Assembly: GCA_013811855.1 (NCBI GenBank)
Contig: JACCUL010000501.1
Location: 1 to 7,428 of the forward strand
Reading direction: 5' to 3'
Length of the DNA: 7,428 nt
DNA from: Acidimicrobiia bacterium
Lineage (GTDB): Bacteria; Actinomycetota; Acidimicrobiia; Acidimicrobiales; Ilumatobacteraceae
Each line of letters opens with the position of its first letter. The stretch's first letter is position 1. Below the pieces are notes generated by a model, which ran no database searches, was not told the DNA's origin, and worked only from the letters and a program-made list of their open reading frames with translations. Of this stretch, positions 1 to 6,122 are shown piece by piece. A program made the position numbers and the translations under genes.

Positions 1-128
1 GGCGTGAGCGCCGCGGTGGCCGGGGAGGCGGCCCGTCCATCGGCGGCGTCGAGCCCGCCGGCCGGGGTGAGCGTGAGCACGAGTGTGGCAACGAGGGTCG
101 GGACGAGGGGCCGCGTTCCGCTCCGCAT
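1..128 (-). CDS. N-terminus of a divergently transcribed secreted protein (partial)
   Basis: Reading the minus strand from an ATG at 128 gives an open frame of 42 codons to the window edge. It begins MRSGTRPLVPTLVATLVLTL and continues with a small-residue, Ala/Gly/Pro-rich stretch. This is a classical Sec signal peptide: a short n-region with two Arg, a hydrophobic core at about residues 8-21, and Ala-rich cleavage options at about 28-36. An AAGG ribosome-binding core (137-140) sits 8 nt before the ATG. The mature protein lies outside the window, so no function can be given. The gene is divergent from hisS with about 50 bp between the starts. Its presence argues against long upstream starts for hisS, which would run antisense through this signal peptide. 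Confidence 0.6.
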   Translation of the reverse strand, partial: MRSGTRPLVPTLVATLVLTLTPAGGLDAADGRAASPATAALT

Positions 129-171
129 GCCGGCGACCTTACGGGCCGCGCCCCCGACGCGAACGGACCCC

Positions 172-176
172 GGAGG
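172..176 (+). promoter_or_regulatory. GGAGG ribosome-binding site that selects the hisS start
   Basis: GGAGG lies 4 nt before the GTG at 181. The same GGAGG with a 4-nt spacer precedes the aspS ATG at 1506, so the short spacing is used twice in this transcript. A competing start, GTG at 208, fits the usual HisRS N-terminus slightly better. It has no ribosome site but does have a TAGCCT (TANNNT type) hexamer at 194-199, 8 nt upstream, which would allow a leaderless start. Confidence 0.5.
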
Positions 177-180
177 CCGG

Positions 181-1509
181 GTGGGACCGCAGATAGCCTG
201 CGACGTCGTGCCGGCGTTCCAGACCAGCCCGGGGATGCGCGACATCCTGCCCCCGGACTCGGCGCGATGGCGGCGGTTCGTGGACGTGTTCGCCGGGATC
301 GTCGGGCCGGCCGGCTACGGGCTGGTGATCCCGCCGCTGCTCGAGGATGCCGGCGTGTTCCAGCGCGTCGGCGAGGCCACCGAGGTTGTCACCAAGCAGA
401 TGTACCGGTTCACCGACCTCGGGGGCCGGGACGTGGCGTTGCGACCCGAGCTCACGGCCTCGATCTGTCGGGCCTTTGCCGAGCACCGACCAGCGGTGCC
501 GTGGAAGGTGTGGTGCGCCGGTCCCCAGTTCCGCTACGAGAAGCCGCAGCGGGGCCGCTTGCGGCAGTTCGAGCAGGTCGACGTCGAGGTGCTCGGTGTC
601 GATGACCCTCACGTCGACGTCGAGGTGATCGCCCTCGGCTGGCGCTTCTTCCAGGCGCTCGGGCTGCGCCGGGTGGAGCTGGCGCTCAACACGCTGGGCC
701 AGCCCGACGACCGCCGCCGCTACGTCGAGGCATTGCGCGACCATTTCGAGGCCCATCTCGACGCGCTCACCGAGGAGGGTCGCCAGACGCTGACCCGCAA
801 CCCGTTGCGGGTGCTCGACTCCAAGCGGTCCGGCGACGCCGACGTGATCGCCGCCGCGCCGGCGATGACTGATCACTTGAGCGACGCCGCCGCCGACCAC
901 TTCGCCACCGTGCGCGCCGGCGTCGACGCCCTCGGCATCCCGTACCGCATCGAGCCGCGGCTGGTGCGCGGGCTCGACTACTACCTGCGGACGACGTTCG
1001 AGTACCTCGGCGGCACGCTCGACTCGGCCCAGAACGCGCTCGGCGGGGGCGGTCGATACGACGGCCTGGTCGAGGCGCTCGGCGGACCGGCCACGCCAGG
1101 CGTCGGGTTCGCCGTCGGGGTCGACCGCACGCTGATCGCCTGCGACGACGAGGGCGTGTTCAGCACCCCGGCCGTCGGCGTCGACGTGTTCGTGGTCGAC
1201 ACCACCGGCGGGGCCGAGGCGCTCGTCATCACCGAGGAACTGCGCCAGGCCGGCCGTTCAGCCGACCGGGCCTTCGACGGGCGCAGCATGAAGTCGCAGA
1301 TGAAGGCGGCCGACCGCAGCGGCGCCGACGTCGCCGTGATCATCGGCCCCGACGAGCTCGCCGCCGAGACGGCGGTGGTGCGGCCACTGCGTGTCCACGG
1401 CGACGGAACGCCCGACCAGGCCGTCGTGCCGCGGGCCAAGCTCGTCCACCACCTGATCCAGCATCACTCGCTGCGTTCCCCGGCCCCGCTCGCATCGGAG
1501 GACGAATGA
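181..1509 (+). CDS. hisS: Histidyl-tRNA synthetase (HisRS)
   Basis: This cytoplasmic class II synthetase charges tRNA-His with histidine using ATP. From the GTG at 181 it has 442 aa; HisRS is usually about 420-430. Visible landmarks are GMRDILPP near the N-terminus; LRPELT (87-92), with the histidine-binding Glu; motif 2, starting FRYEKPQRGRLRQ at 117; the HisRS-specific LVRGLDYY (261-268), with the catalytic Arg; GGGGRYDGL (288-296); motif 3 GVGFAVGVDR (307-316); and a C-terminal anticodon-binding domain from about 330 with MKSQMKAADRSGA. The HisRS signature and full anticodon domain rule out the paralogue HisZ. The frame is open back to position 4, but that part is antisense to a divergent signal peptide, so the start is placed at 181 on a GGAGG site; GTG 208 is the alternative. 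The stop overlaps the aspS start (ATGA). Oddities: RPELT instead of the common RPEGT, and QVDVE instead of QxGxE. Confidence 0.95.
   Translation: MGPQIACDVVPAFQTSPGMRDILPPDSARWRRFVDVFAGIVGPAGYGLVIPPLLEDAGVFQRVGEATEVVTKQMYRFTDLGGRDVALRPELTASICRAFAEHRPAVPWKVWCAGPQFRYEKPQRGRLRQFEQVDVEVLGVDDPHVDVEVIALGWRFFQALGLRRVELALNTLGQPDDRRRYVEALRDHFEAHLDALTEEGRQTLTRNPLRVLDSKRSGDADVIAAAPAMTDHLSDAAADHFATVRAGVDALGIPYRIEPRLVRGLDYYLRTTFEYLGGTLDSAQNALGGGGRYDGLVEALGGPATPGVGFAVGVDRTLIACDDEGVFSTPAVGVDVFVVDTTGGAEALVITEELRQAGRSADRAFDGRSMKSQMKAADRSGADVAVIIGPDELAAETAVVRPLRVHGDGTPDQAVVPRAKLVHHLIQHHSLRSPAPLASEDE
1497..1501 (+). promoter_or_regulatory. aspS ribosome-binding site inside the hisS end
   Basis: GGAGG lies 4 nt before ATG 1506, within the last codons of hisS. 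Together with the ATGA overlap it points to translational coupling. A second in-frame ATG at 1539 has GGAG (1525-1528) 10 nt upstream and would begin MRTHLCGEL, which is how many bacterial AspRS begin, so the true start could be either. Confidence 0.6.
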
Positions 1510-3266
1510 CCGCAACGCCCAGTCGGAGCGCGACGTCGATGCGCACGCATCTGTGCGGGGAGCTGCGGACCGAGCACGCCGGGGCGATCGTCACCGTGTG
1601 CGGGTGGGTGGCCCGGCGGCGCGAGCACGGCGAGCACCTCGCCTTCGTCGACGTGCGTGACCACGCCGGGGTCGTGCAGTGCGTCGTCGACAACTCGATC
1701 GACGTGCGCAGCGAGTACGTCGTGCGCATCAGCGGCACGGTGCGGGCGCGGCCTGACGGCACCGTGAACCCCAACCTGTCGACGGGCGAGGTCGAGATCG
1801 GTGACGCCACCGTCGACGTGCTGCACGCCGCCACGCCGCCGCCGTTCCCGATCGACGAGCGCGCCGACGACGTCGACGAGGGGGTCCGCCTGCAGTACCG
1901 CTACCTCGACCTGCGCCGCAGCCGCATGCAACGCAACCTGCGCGTCCGGGCCACCGTCAACTCGGCCGTCCGCCGGGCGATGGAGGAGCAGGGCTTCGTC
2001 GAGGTCGAGACGCCGATGCTCGTCCCGTCGACGCCCGAGGGGGCCAGGGAGTTCCTCGTCCCATCGCGCAAGGAGCCGGGCTCGTTCTACGCGCTGCCGC
2101 AGTCGCCGCAACTGTTCAAGCAGTTGCTGATGGTCGCCGGCGTCGACCGCTATTACCAGATCGCCCGCTGCCTGCGCGACGAGGACCTGCGGGCCGACCG
2201 GCAGTACGAGTTCATGCAACTCGACGCCGAGATGAGCTTCGTCGCCCAGGACGACGTGCTCGACGCCATCAGCCGGGCCGTGCTGGCTGCGGCCGAGGCC
2301 GTGACGGGCGAGCGACCGCCCGAGATCGAGCGAATGACATGGCGGGAGTCGATGGAGCGCTTCGGCACCGACAAGCCGGACCTGCGCTTCGGCCTGGAGC
2401 TCGTCGAGCTCACCGACGCCTTCGCCGCCACCGAGTTCAAGGCCTTCGCCGGCGCCGGGACGATCAAGGGCATCTGCGTCCCCGGCGCCGCCGCCGCCCA
2501 CGGGCGCAACCAGCTCGACAAGCTGACCGACCGGGCCAAGCAGCTCGGGGCCAAGGGCCTGGTTTGGTTGAGGGTGGCCGATGACGGCGCACTCGACTCG
2601 CCGGTGGCCAAGTTCCTGTCGGCCGCGGAATCGGCGGCCGTCGTCGAGCGCACCGGTGCCGCCGCCGGCGACCTCGTGCTGATCGTCGCCGACGAGTGGG
2701 CCACCACCTGCGACGTGCTCGGCCAGCTGCGCAACGACTTCGGCCGGCCGCCCGTCTTCCATGGCCCGTACCGCTACGTGTGGATCGTCGACTTCCCGAT
2801 GTTCGTCGGCACCGACGACCAGGGCCGGCCCAAACCGGGGCACCACCCCTTCACCATGCCGCACCCCGACGACGCCCACCTCCTCGGCCGCGACCCGATG
2901 GCCGTGCGCTCGCAGGCCTACGACCTCGTGCTCAACGGCTGGGAGCTCGGCTCGGGGTCGATCCGGATCCACGACACGACCCTCCAGCGCCAGGTCTTCG
3001 CCGCGCTCGGCATCGACGAGGCGGCCGCCGACCGCAAGTTCGGGTTCTTCCTCAACCCGTTCGAGTACGGCGCCCCGCCCCACGGCGGGTTCGCCTTCGG
3101 GCTCGACCGGCTCGTCGCGTTGCTGGCCGGGGAGGAGAACATCCGGGAGGTCATCGCCTTCCCGAAGACCCAGTCCGGAGCCGACCCGATGACCCACTCG
3201 CCGCAACCGGTCGAGCCGGCCCTGCTCGACCAGCTCGGCATCCGCATGCTGCCGCGGCGCACCTGA
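1506..3266 (+). CDS. aspS: Aspartyl-tRNA synthetase, bacterial type with GAD domain
   Basis: This class II synthetase attaches aspartate to tRNA-Asp; the residue pattern here suggests it also charges tRNA-Asn. It has 586 aa, the normal length for bacterial AspRS. An N-terminal OB-fold anticodon domain (about 12-115) contains CGWVARRREHG and FVDVRD. The catalytic core includes the flipping loop STPEGAREFLVPS (175-187), QSPQLFKQL (199-207), motif 2 RCLRDEDLRADRQ (221-233) and motif 3 GGFAFGLDR (527-535), followed by IREVIAFPKTQSGADP. A bacterial GAD insertion lies at about 290-410, beginning near GTDKPDLRFG. His41 and Gly85 occupy the positions of E. coli Leu30 and Lys81; His and Gly there are known from non-discriminating AspRS. 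The ATG overlaps the hisS stop. The alternative start at 1539 would give 575 aa. Confidence 0.97.
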   Translation: MTATPSRSATSMRTHLCGELRTEHAGAIVTVCGWVARRREHGEHLAFVDVRDHAGVVQCVVDNSIDVRSEYVVRISGTVRARPDGTVNPNLSTGEVEIGDATVDVLHAATPPPFPIDERADDVDEGVRLQYRYLDLRRSRMQRNLRVRATVNSAVRRAMEEQGFVEVETPMLVPSTPEGAREFLVPSRKEPGSFYALPQSPQLFKQLLMVAGVDRYYQIARCLRDEDLRADRQYEFMQLDAEMSFVAQDDVLDAISRAVLAAAEAVTGERPPEIERMTWRESMERFGTDKPDLRFGLELVELTDAFAATEFKAFAGAGTIKGICVPGAAAAHGRNQLDKLTDRAKQLGAKGLVWLRVADDGALDSPVAKFLSAAESAAVVERTGAAAGDLVLIVADEWATTCDVLGQLRNDFGRPPVFHGPYRYVWIVDFPMFVGTDDQGRPKPGHHPFTMPHPDDAHLLGRDPMAVRSQAYDLVLNGWELGSGSIRIHDTTLQRQVFAALGIDEAAADRKFGFFLNPFEYGAPPHGGFAFGLDRLVALLAGEENIREVIAFPKTQSGADPMTHSPQPVEPALLDQLGIRMLPRRT

Positions 3267-3297
3267 CGGTTTCTGATCCCGTCGGTCAGGGCGCCGC
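3254..3297. terminator. Candidate bidirectional terminator hairpin between aspS and the HNH gene
   Basis: GCGGCGC (3254-3260) pairs with GCGCCGC (3291-3297), and CCTGAC (3262-3267) with GTCAGG (3285-3290). Only A3261 is bulged, and the loop is 17 nt. It spans both stop codons of the convergent genes, so it can fold in either transcript. A competing inner pairing is GACGG (3265-3269) with CCGTC (3279-3283). There is no T-tract on either side, so classical intrinsic termination is doubtful. Confidence 0.45.
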
Positions 3298-4512
3298 CGG
3301 TGGGGGGCGGTTGGCGTGGTCGGCGATCAGCGCATGCAGGCGGTCACGGGCCACGTCTTCGAGCTGGCGTCGTTGCCGGGCGGCGCTGATCGCGTCCGCC
3401 GGTTGGCGGTGGCGCAGGTCCGACTTGCGGTTGTGCGGTTCGCACAGCACCTGGCCGTTGGGCTCCTCGGTGAGCCCGAGCTCGTGATGGGAGACGACGT
3501 GGTCGACGTCGCAGTGGGCGAGCGGGGTGTCGCATCCGGACGGGTGTTGGCACCGGCGGTCGCGGACTTGGATGGCCCGGCGCAGCGTGCCGCGGAACGT
3601 GCGCGCCGCGGAGGCGGCGATGACGTGGTCGGCGCCGTCGAAGATGAACGTCTGCACCTGCGAACGAGCAAGGTGGGGCACGACGACGCCGGGGTGGATG
3701 ACGGTGCTGGTGGCGAGCTCGCAGAGGTGCTCGACGGTCTGTTTCCCAGCCAGGATGCAGACCAGCGGTTCCGGTCGGCGGGCGTCCTTCGGCACGCTCA
3801 TGCCCCGTTCGACGATCTCCACGAGCGCTGCGGCCAGCCGTTCGGTGAGGGTGCGGCTGATGCCGTCCTGCTTGTCCTGGCGGTACAGCTCGCGCTCGAC
3901 GCGCCGCAACGCTTCGACGACGGTGGCCCCGCTGATCGGATCGAGCGTGAAGTTGCCGGTGACCGTGCCGGCGAACGTCGTGCCGAGCTGCAAGGAGTTG
4001 TCCGCCGGGGGCGGGGTGCCGTCGTGGCCGAGCTCGGCGTCGGCCCGCTGGCACCAGTAGGCGACGGCGGTGGTCGCCTGCTTGTAGCGCAGCTGCTCGC
4101 ACTGGTCGACGAGCAGGTTCTCGTCGCGGCTGAACAGCTCGCCGCGTCCGCCGCCCATGGCGTGGGCCAACAGGTCGACGTGGTCGCCGCCGATGTCGCC
4201 GGCCTGCCACGCCGCGGCGGTGGTGGGCATGGAGGTCACCGCCCGGGCGTGGCGCAGGATGCGCCGTGCCGAGGAGTAGGCGAGCTGGCCGTCGCGGGCC
4301 AGTCGGGCGACCGGTGAGCAGGATCCGTCGCCCAGCCACACGGTGCGAGCGTCCCAGGCGGCGGCCCGCCGGGCGATCTGGGCGTCGAGGCGGTGGCGAA
4401 GGTGGAGCAGCGCGACGAGCTCGGCGTCGAGCTCGCTGTCACTGAGCGTGTCGAGCTCGACCGCGGCGGCGCCGTCAACCGCTTCGCCCAGCTGGTCGAC
4501 AACGCTCCTCAT
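3286..4512 (-). CDS. DUF222 / HNH endonuclease domain protein (13E12-repeat type)
   Basis: 408 aa. The N-terminal and central parts (about 20-280, mostly helical, Ala/Arg/Leu-rich) match in style the DUF222 region of the actinobacterial 13E12-repeat family. The C-terminus carries an HNH nuclease module: C321 and C327, then CDVDHV with D337-H338, N352 in EPNGQ, and C357-x2-H360 in CEPHN. All HNH positions and the likely zinc Cys/His are present, so it may be an active metal-dependent DNA endonuclease. Its biological role is unknown; such genes are often multicopy in actinobacteria and may be mobile or domesticated. It converges on aspS with 19 bp between stop codons. It has its own promoter (4519-4547) placing the transcription start at or next to the ATG; there is no ribosome site, which fits a leaderless mRNA. 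No frameshift or truncation is seen. Confidence 0.88.
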   Translation of the reverse strand: MRSVVDQLGEAVDGAAAVELDTLSDSELDAELVALLHLRHRLDAQIARRAAAWDARTVWLGDGSCSPVARLARDGQLAYSSARRILRHARAVTSMPTTAAAWQAGDIGGDHVDLLAHAMGGGRGELFSRDENLLVDQCEQLRYKQATTAVAYWCQRADAELGHDGTPPPADNSLQLGTTFAGTVTGNFTLDPISGATVVEALRRVERELYRQDKQDGISRTLTERLAAALVEIVERGMSVPKDARRPEPLVCILAGKQTVEHLCELATSTVIHPGVVVPHLARSQVQTFIFDGADHVIAASAARTFRGTLRRAIQVRDRRCQHPSGCDTPLAHCDVDHVVSHHELGLTEEPNGQVLCEPHNRKSDLRHRQPADAISAARQRRQLEDVARDRLHALIADHANRPPPAAP

Positions 4513-4518
4513 ACCGCC

Positions 4519-4547
4519 ATATTAGCGAACACACGTTTGGGTATCAA
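4519..4547 (-). promoter_or_regulatory. Sigma70-type promoter of the HNH gene, leaderless
   Basis: On the minus strand TTGATA (4547-4542) and TAATAT (4524-4519) are separated by exactly 17 bp. The -10 box ends 6 nt before the ATG at 4512, so transcription should begin at or within a base or two of the start codon. TTGATA matches the -35 consensus at 5 of 6 positions. TAATAT fits TANNNT. The surrounding DNA is visibly AT-richer than the rest of the window. Confidence 0.7.
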
Positions 4548-4563
4548 CCTCTTGTCGGAGGTT
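4546..4563. repeat. Inverted repeat AACCTC-N6-GAGGTT at the HNH gene promoter
   Basis: A perfect 6-bp dyad with a 6-nt centre (TTGTCG on the plus strand) overlaps the upstream edge of the -35 box by two bases. It also lies 28-45 nt beyond the stop of the upstream minus-strand gene. It could be an operator for the HNH gene or a weak terminator for the three-gene unit. No T-run follows, so I favour an operator or a chance dyad. Confidence 0.3.
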
Positions 4564-4590
4564 CCCGCATTCTGATTCAGACCACGTCGA

Positions 4591-5121
4591 TCAGAGGGTT
4601 GGCGGTAGGACATCATCCACCGCACACCCGAGCTCGCGGATGAGCCGGCCGAGATAGCTGTCGAACGACTCGAACCCGGGCGGCGTGGGGCCACGCGAGT
4701 CGAACCGCACCCCGTCCTCGCATTCGAACTGGTCCGTCGTTGCTCCGCTCACGAACCTGATCGACTGGACGACGACGCCTTCGATGACCCGCTCACCGAC
4801 GACGACGTAGTCACCCGGTCGCCTCTCATGGGGCGAGGCATTGATCGTCAACGTGTCTGTGCCATCCGGAAAGATCACGCGGATGTCGGCGCCATCCGGC
4901 CCATGTACGGGAGCCCGCTCCCCGTGGAGCCCCATCCGGCCGAGCGCGTCCACGATGCGGATCTCGAGCTCGTTGAACTGTTGCGCCGGTTGCGCACTGG
5001 CCAGCCGCCGGGCTGGCTCCTCGTGAACTGCTTGGGCGAGGGCCAACCCCACCGTGAGCGACAGCCCGGCAGCGGCCGCCACGACGAGCAGGAGCCGTCC
5101 ATGGAACCTTCGACGAGTCAT
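4591..5121 (-). CDS. Small secreted protein of unknown function (third gene of the amidase unit)
   Basis: 176 aa; I do not recognise the family. A Sec signal peptide is clear: MTRRRFHGR, then a hydrophobic core at about 10-28 ending GLALAQA, with likely cleavage after Ala29 or Ala31. The mature part (about 145 aa) has an amphipathic stretch (about 47-64), then alternating hydrophobic residues suggesting beta strands (IRVIF 80-84, DTLTI 89-93, YVVVG 105-109, GVVVQSIRFV 115-124). Its only two cysteines, C134 and C166, sit in the C-terminal third and could form a disulfide outside the cell. The start at ATG 5121 is set by AGGAGG (5129-5134) at 7 nt. GTG 5124 directly precedes it, and ATG 5157 overlaps the preceding stop (ATGA) as another option. 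The 32-bp gap to the previous gene and the shared strand suggest one transcript. Confidence 0.7.
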   Translation of the reverse strand: MTRRRFHGRLLLVVAAAAGLSLTVGLALAQAVHEEPARRLASAQPAQQFNELEIRIVDALGRMGLHGERAPVHGPDGADIRVIFPDGTDTLTINASPHERRPGDYVVVGERVIEGVVVQSIRFVSGATTDQFECEDGVRFDSRGPTPPGFESFDSYLGRLIRELGCAVDDVLPPTL

Positions 5122-5128
5122 CACTGTG

Positions 5129-5134
5129 CCTCCT
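5129..5134 (-). promoter_or_regulatory. AGGAGG ribosome-binding site deciding the start at 5121
   Basis: On the minus strand AGGAGG is followed by a 7-nt spacer and ATG 5121, the strongest ribosome site in the window. The resulting protein begins directly with the basic n-region of a signal peptide. The alternative start at 5157 would add 12 residues (MSDPAEAVGGTV) in front of it. Confidence 0.65.
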
Positions 5135-5153
5135 ACCGCTTCGGCCGGATCGC

Positions 5154-6122
5154 TCATCCGCCCGCCTCGGATGCGACGATGACGAGTGCGTACTCGACGC
5201 CGACGTACTCCTTGAACTCGTCGTCGTCGGTGATCGCCGGCCAGACCTCCGCGTACTGCGACTGGACAGCGGCGAGCTCCGAGTCGTGGTCGGCGACGAA
5301 GATCTCCAGTGCAGCGGCCTGGGTTGCCGCTGACCCGGCCTCCCACACGGGCGAGCAGGCCTCCAGCGCGAGGCGCGCCTCGGCGCCGTCCTCGCCGCCG
5401 GCCGCGATCACACCCTCGAGATCGGTCGGCGTCGACACATCCGCGAACCCGCGATTACTGGCGCACGTGCCGTACTCCTCCCTGGTCTGCCTCGCCTCGT
5501 TCGAGTCGGAGCGTCCAGCGGACATGTCATCGAGCTCGCCGCTGAACGCTCGCGGCAACGCCCAAACGGACGACACCGCCGCCGCGGCAGCACCCATGCA
5601 TCCTCGGTTCAGGAAGTCCGGAGGTGCCTCTTCCGTCGCGACCGCGCGCTCGTAGTCGGCACGCGTGACCGCGAGCAGTGCCTGGTAGTACGCATCCGCC
5701 TCCGAGTCGGACAGCGAGCCGACGTTGGCGATGTTGCGCTCGTCGTTGGAGACGTACCCGGGCTCGAACACCTCCTCCGCCGGCTCCACGCCGAGATCTT
5801 CGGCGATGAGGACGACGACGCCATCGGGGTATGCAGCCGACGGGTAGTACTCGAACCCGCTCTGCGCCATGCACGACGAGACACGGACCTCGCGCTGCCA
5901 CGCTTCCCAGTAGGCGATCGTGTCGTCGCGCCCGGCCGCCTCGTCGCTGCGGCCGAACCCCGGGTACGGATCGAGGGGGTGCTGATCGTCGTCACCACGA
6001 GCGACGTCGGACAGGATCACCCCAAACGAGAGAGCACCAAGCCCCGTCAACGCTCCGCACCACACCCATCGACGAGCGCGCCGCCGTGGAACGACGTGGC
6101 GTGGCGCCGGCCGCCCGCGCAT
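5154..6122 (-). CDS. Signal-anchored extracytoplasmic protein with paired CxxxxGF segments, function unknown
   Basis: 322 aa; no family recognised with confidence. A strongly basic n-region (RRRARR, 13-18) precedes one hydrophobic segment (about 19-37), then an acidic linker (DDDQ at 44-47). It is therefore either an anchored protein with its bulk outside the membrane or a secreted one. The soluble part is acidic and helix-prone, with four cysteines: C84 in CMAQSGFEY, C175 in RGCMGAA, C220 in CASNRGFAD and C256 in EACSPVW. The CxxxxGF motif at C84 and again at C220, each followed by another Cys, suggests two related Cys-paired units. C22 is not in a lipobox. ATG 6122 overlaps the previous stop (TGATG), with GGGAG (6129-6133) 6 nt upstream. 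The frame is open further upstream, but that part is antisense-phase sequence under the amidase gene. The context suggests an envelope role alongside the amidase; this is inference. Confidence 0.72.
   Translation of the reverse strand: MRGRPAPRHVVPRRRARRWVWCGALTGLGALSFGVILSDVARGDDDQHPLDPYPGFGRSDEAAGRDDTIAYWEAWQREVRVSSCMAQSGFEYYPSAAYPDGVVVLIAEDLGVEPAEEVFEPGYVSNDERNIANVGSLSDSEADAYYQALLAVTRADYERAVATEEAPPDFLNRGCMGAAAAAVSSVWALPRAFSGELDDMSAGRSDSNEARQTREEYGTCASNRGFADVSTPTDLEGVIAAGGEDGAEARLALEACSPVWEAGSAATQAAALEIFVADHDSELAAVQSQYAEVWPAITDDDEFKEYVGVEYALVIVASEAGG

Noticed and set aside
1464..3206. 580-codon open frame on the minus strand opposite aspS
   Set aside because: It is the antisense of a fully recognisable AspRS. 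Its translation is Arg/Val/Glu/Asp-rich low complexity without domain motifs, as expected opposite a very GC-rich gene.
3316..4317. 333-codon plus-strand open frame opposite the HNH gene
   Set aside because: The minus-strand frame has complete HNH motifs and its own promoter. The plus frame shows no recognisable motif.
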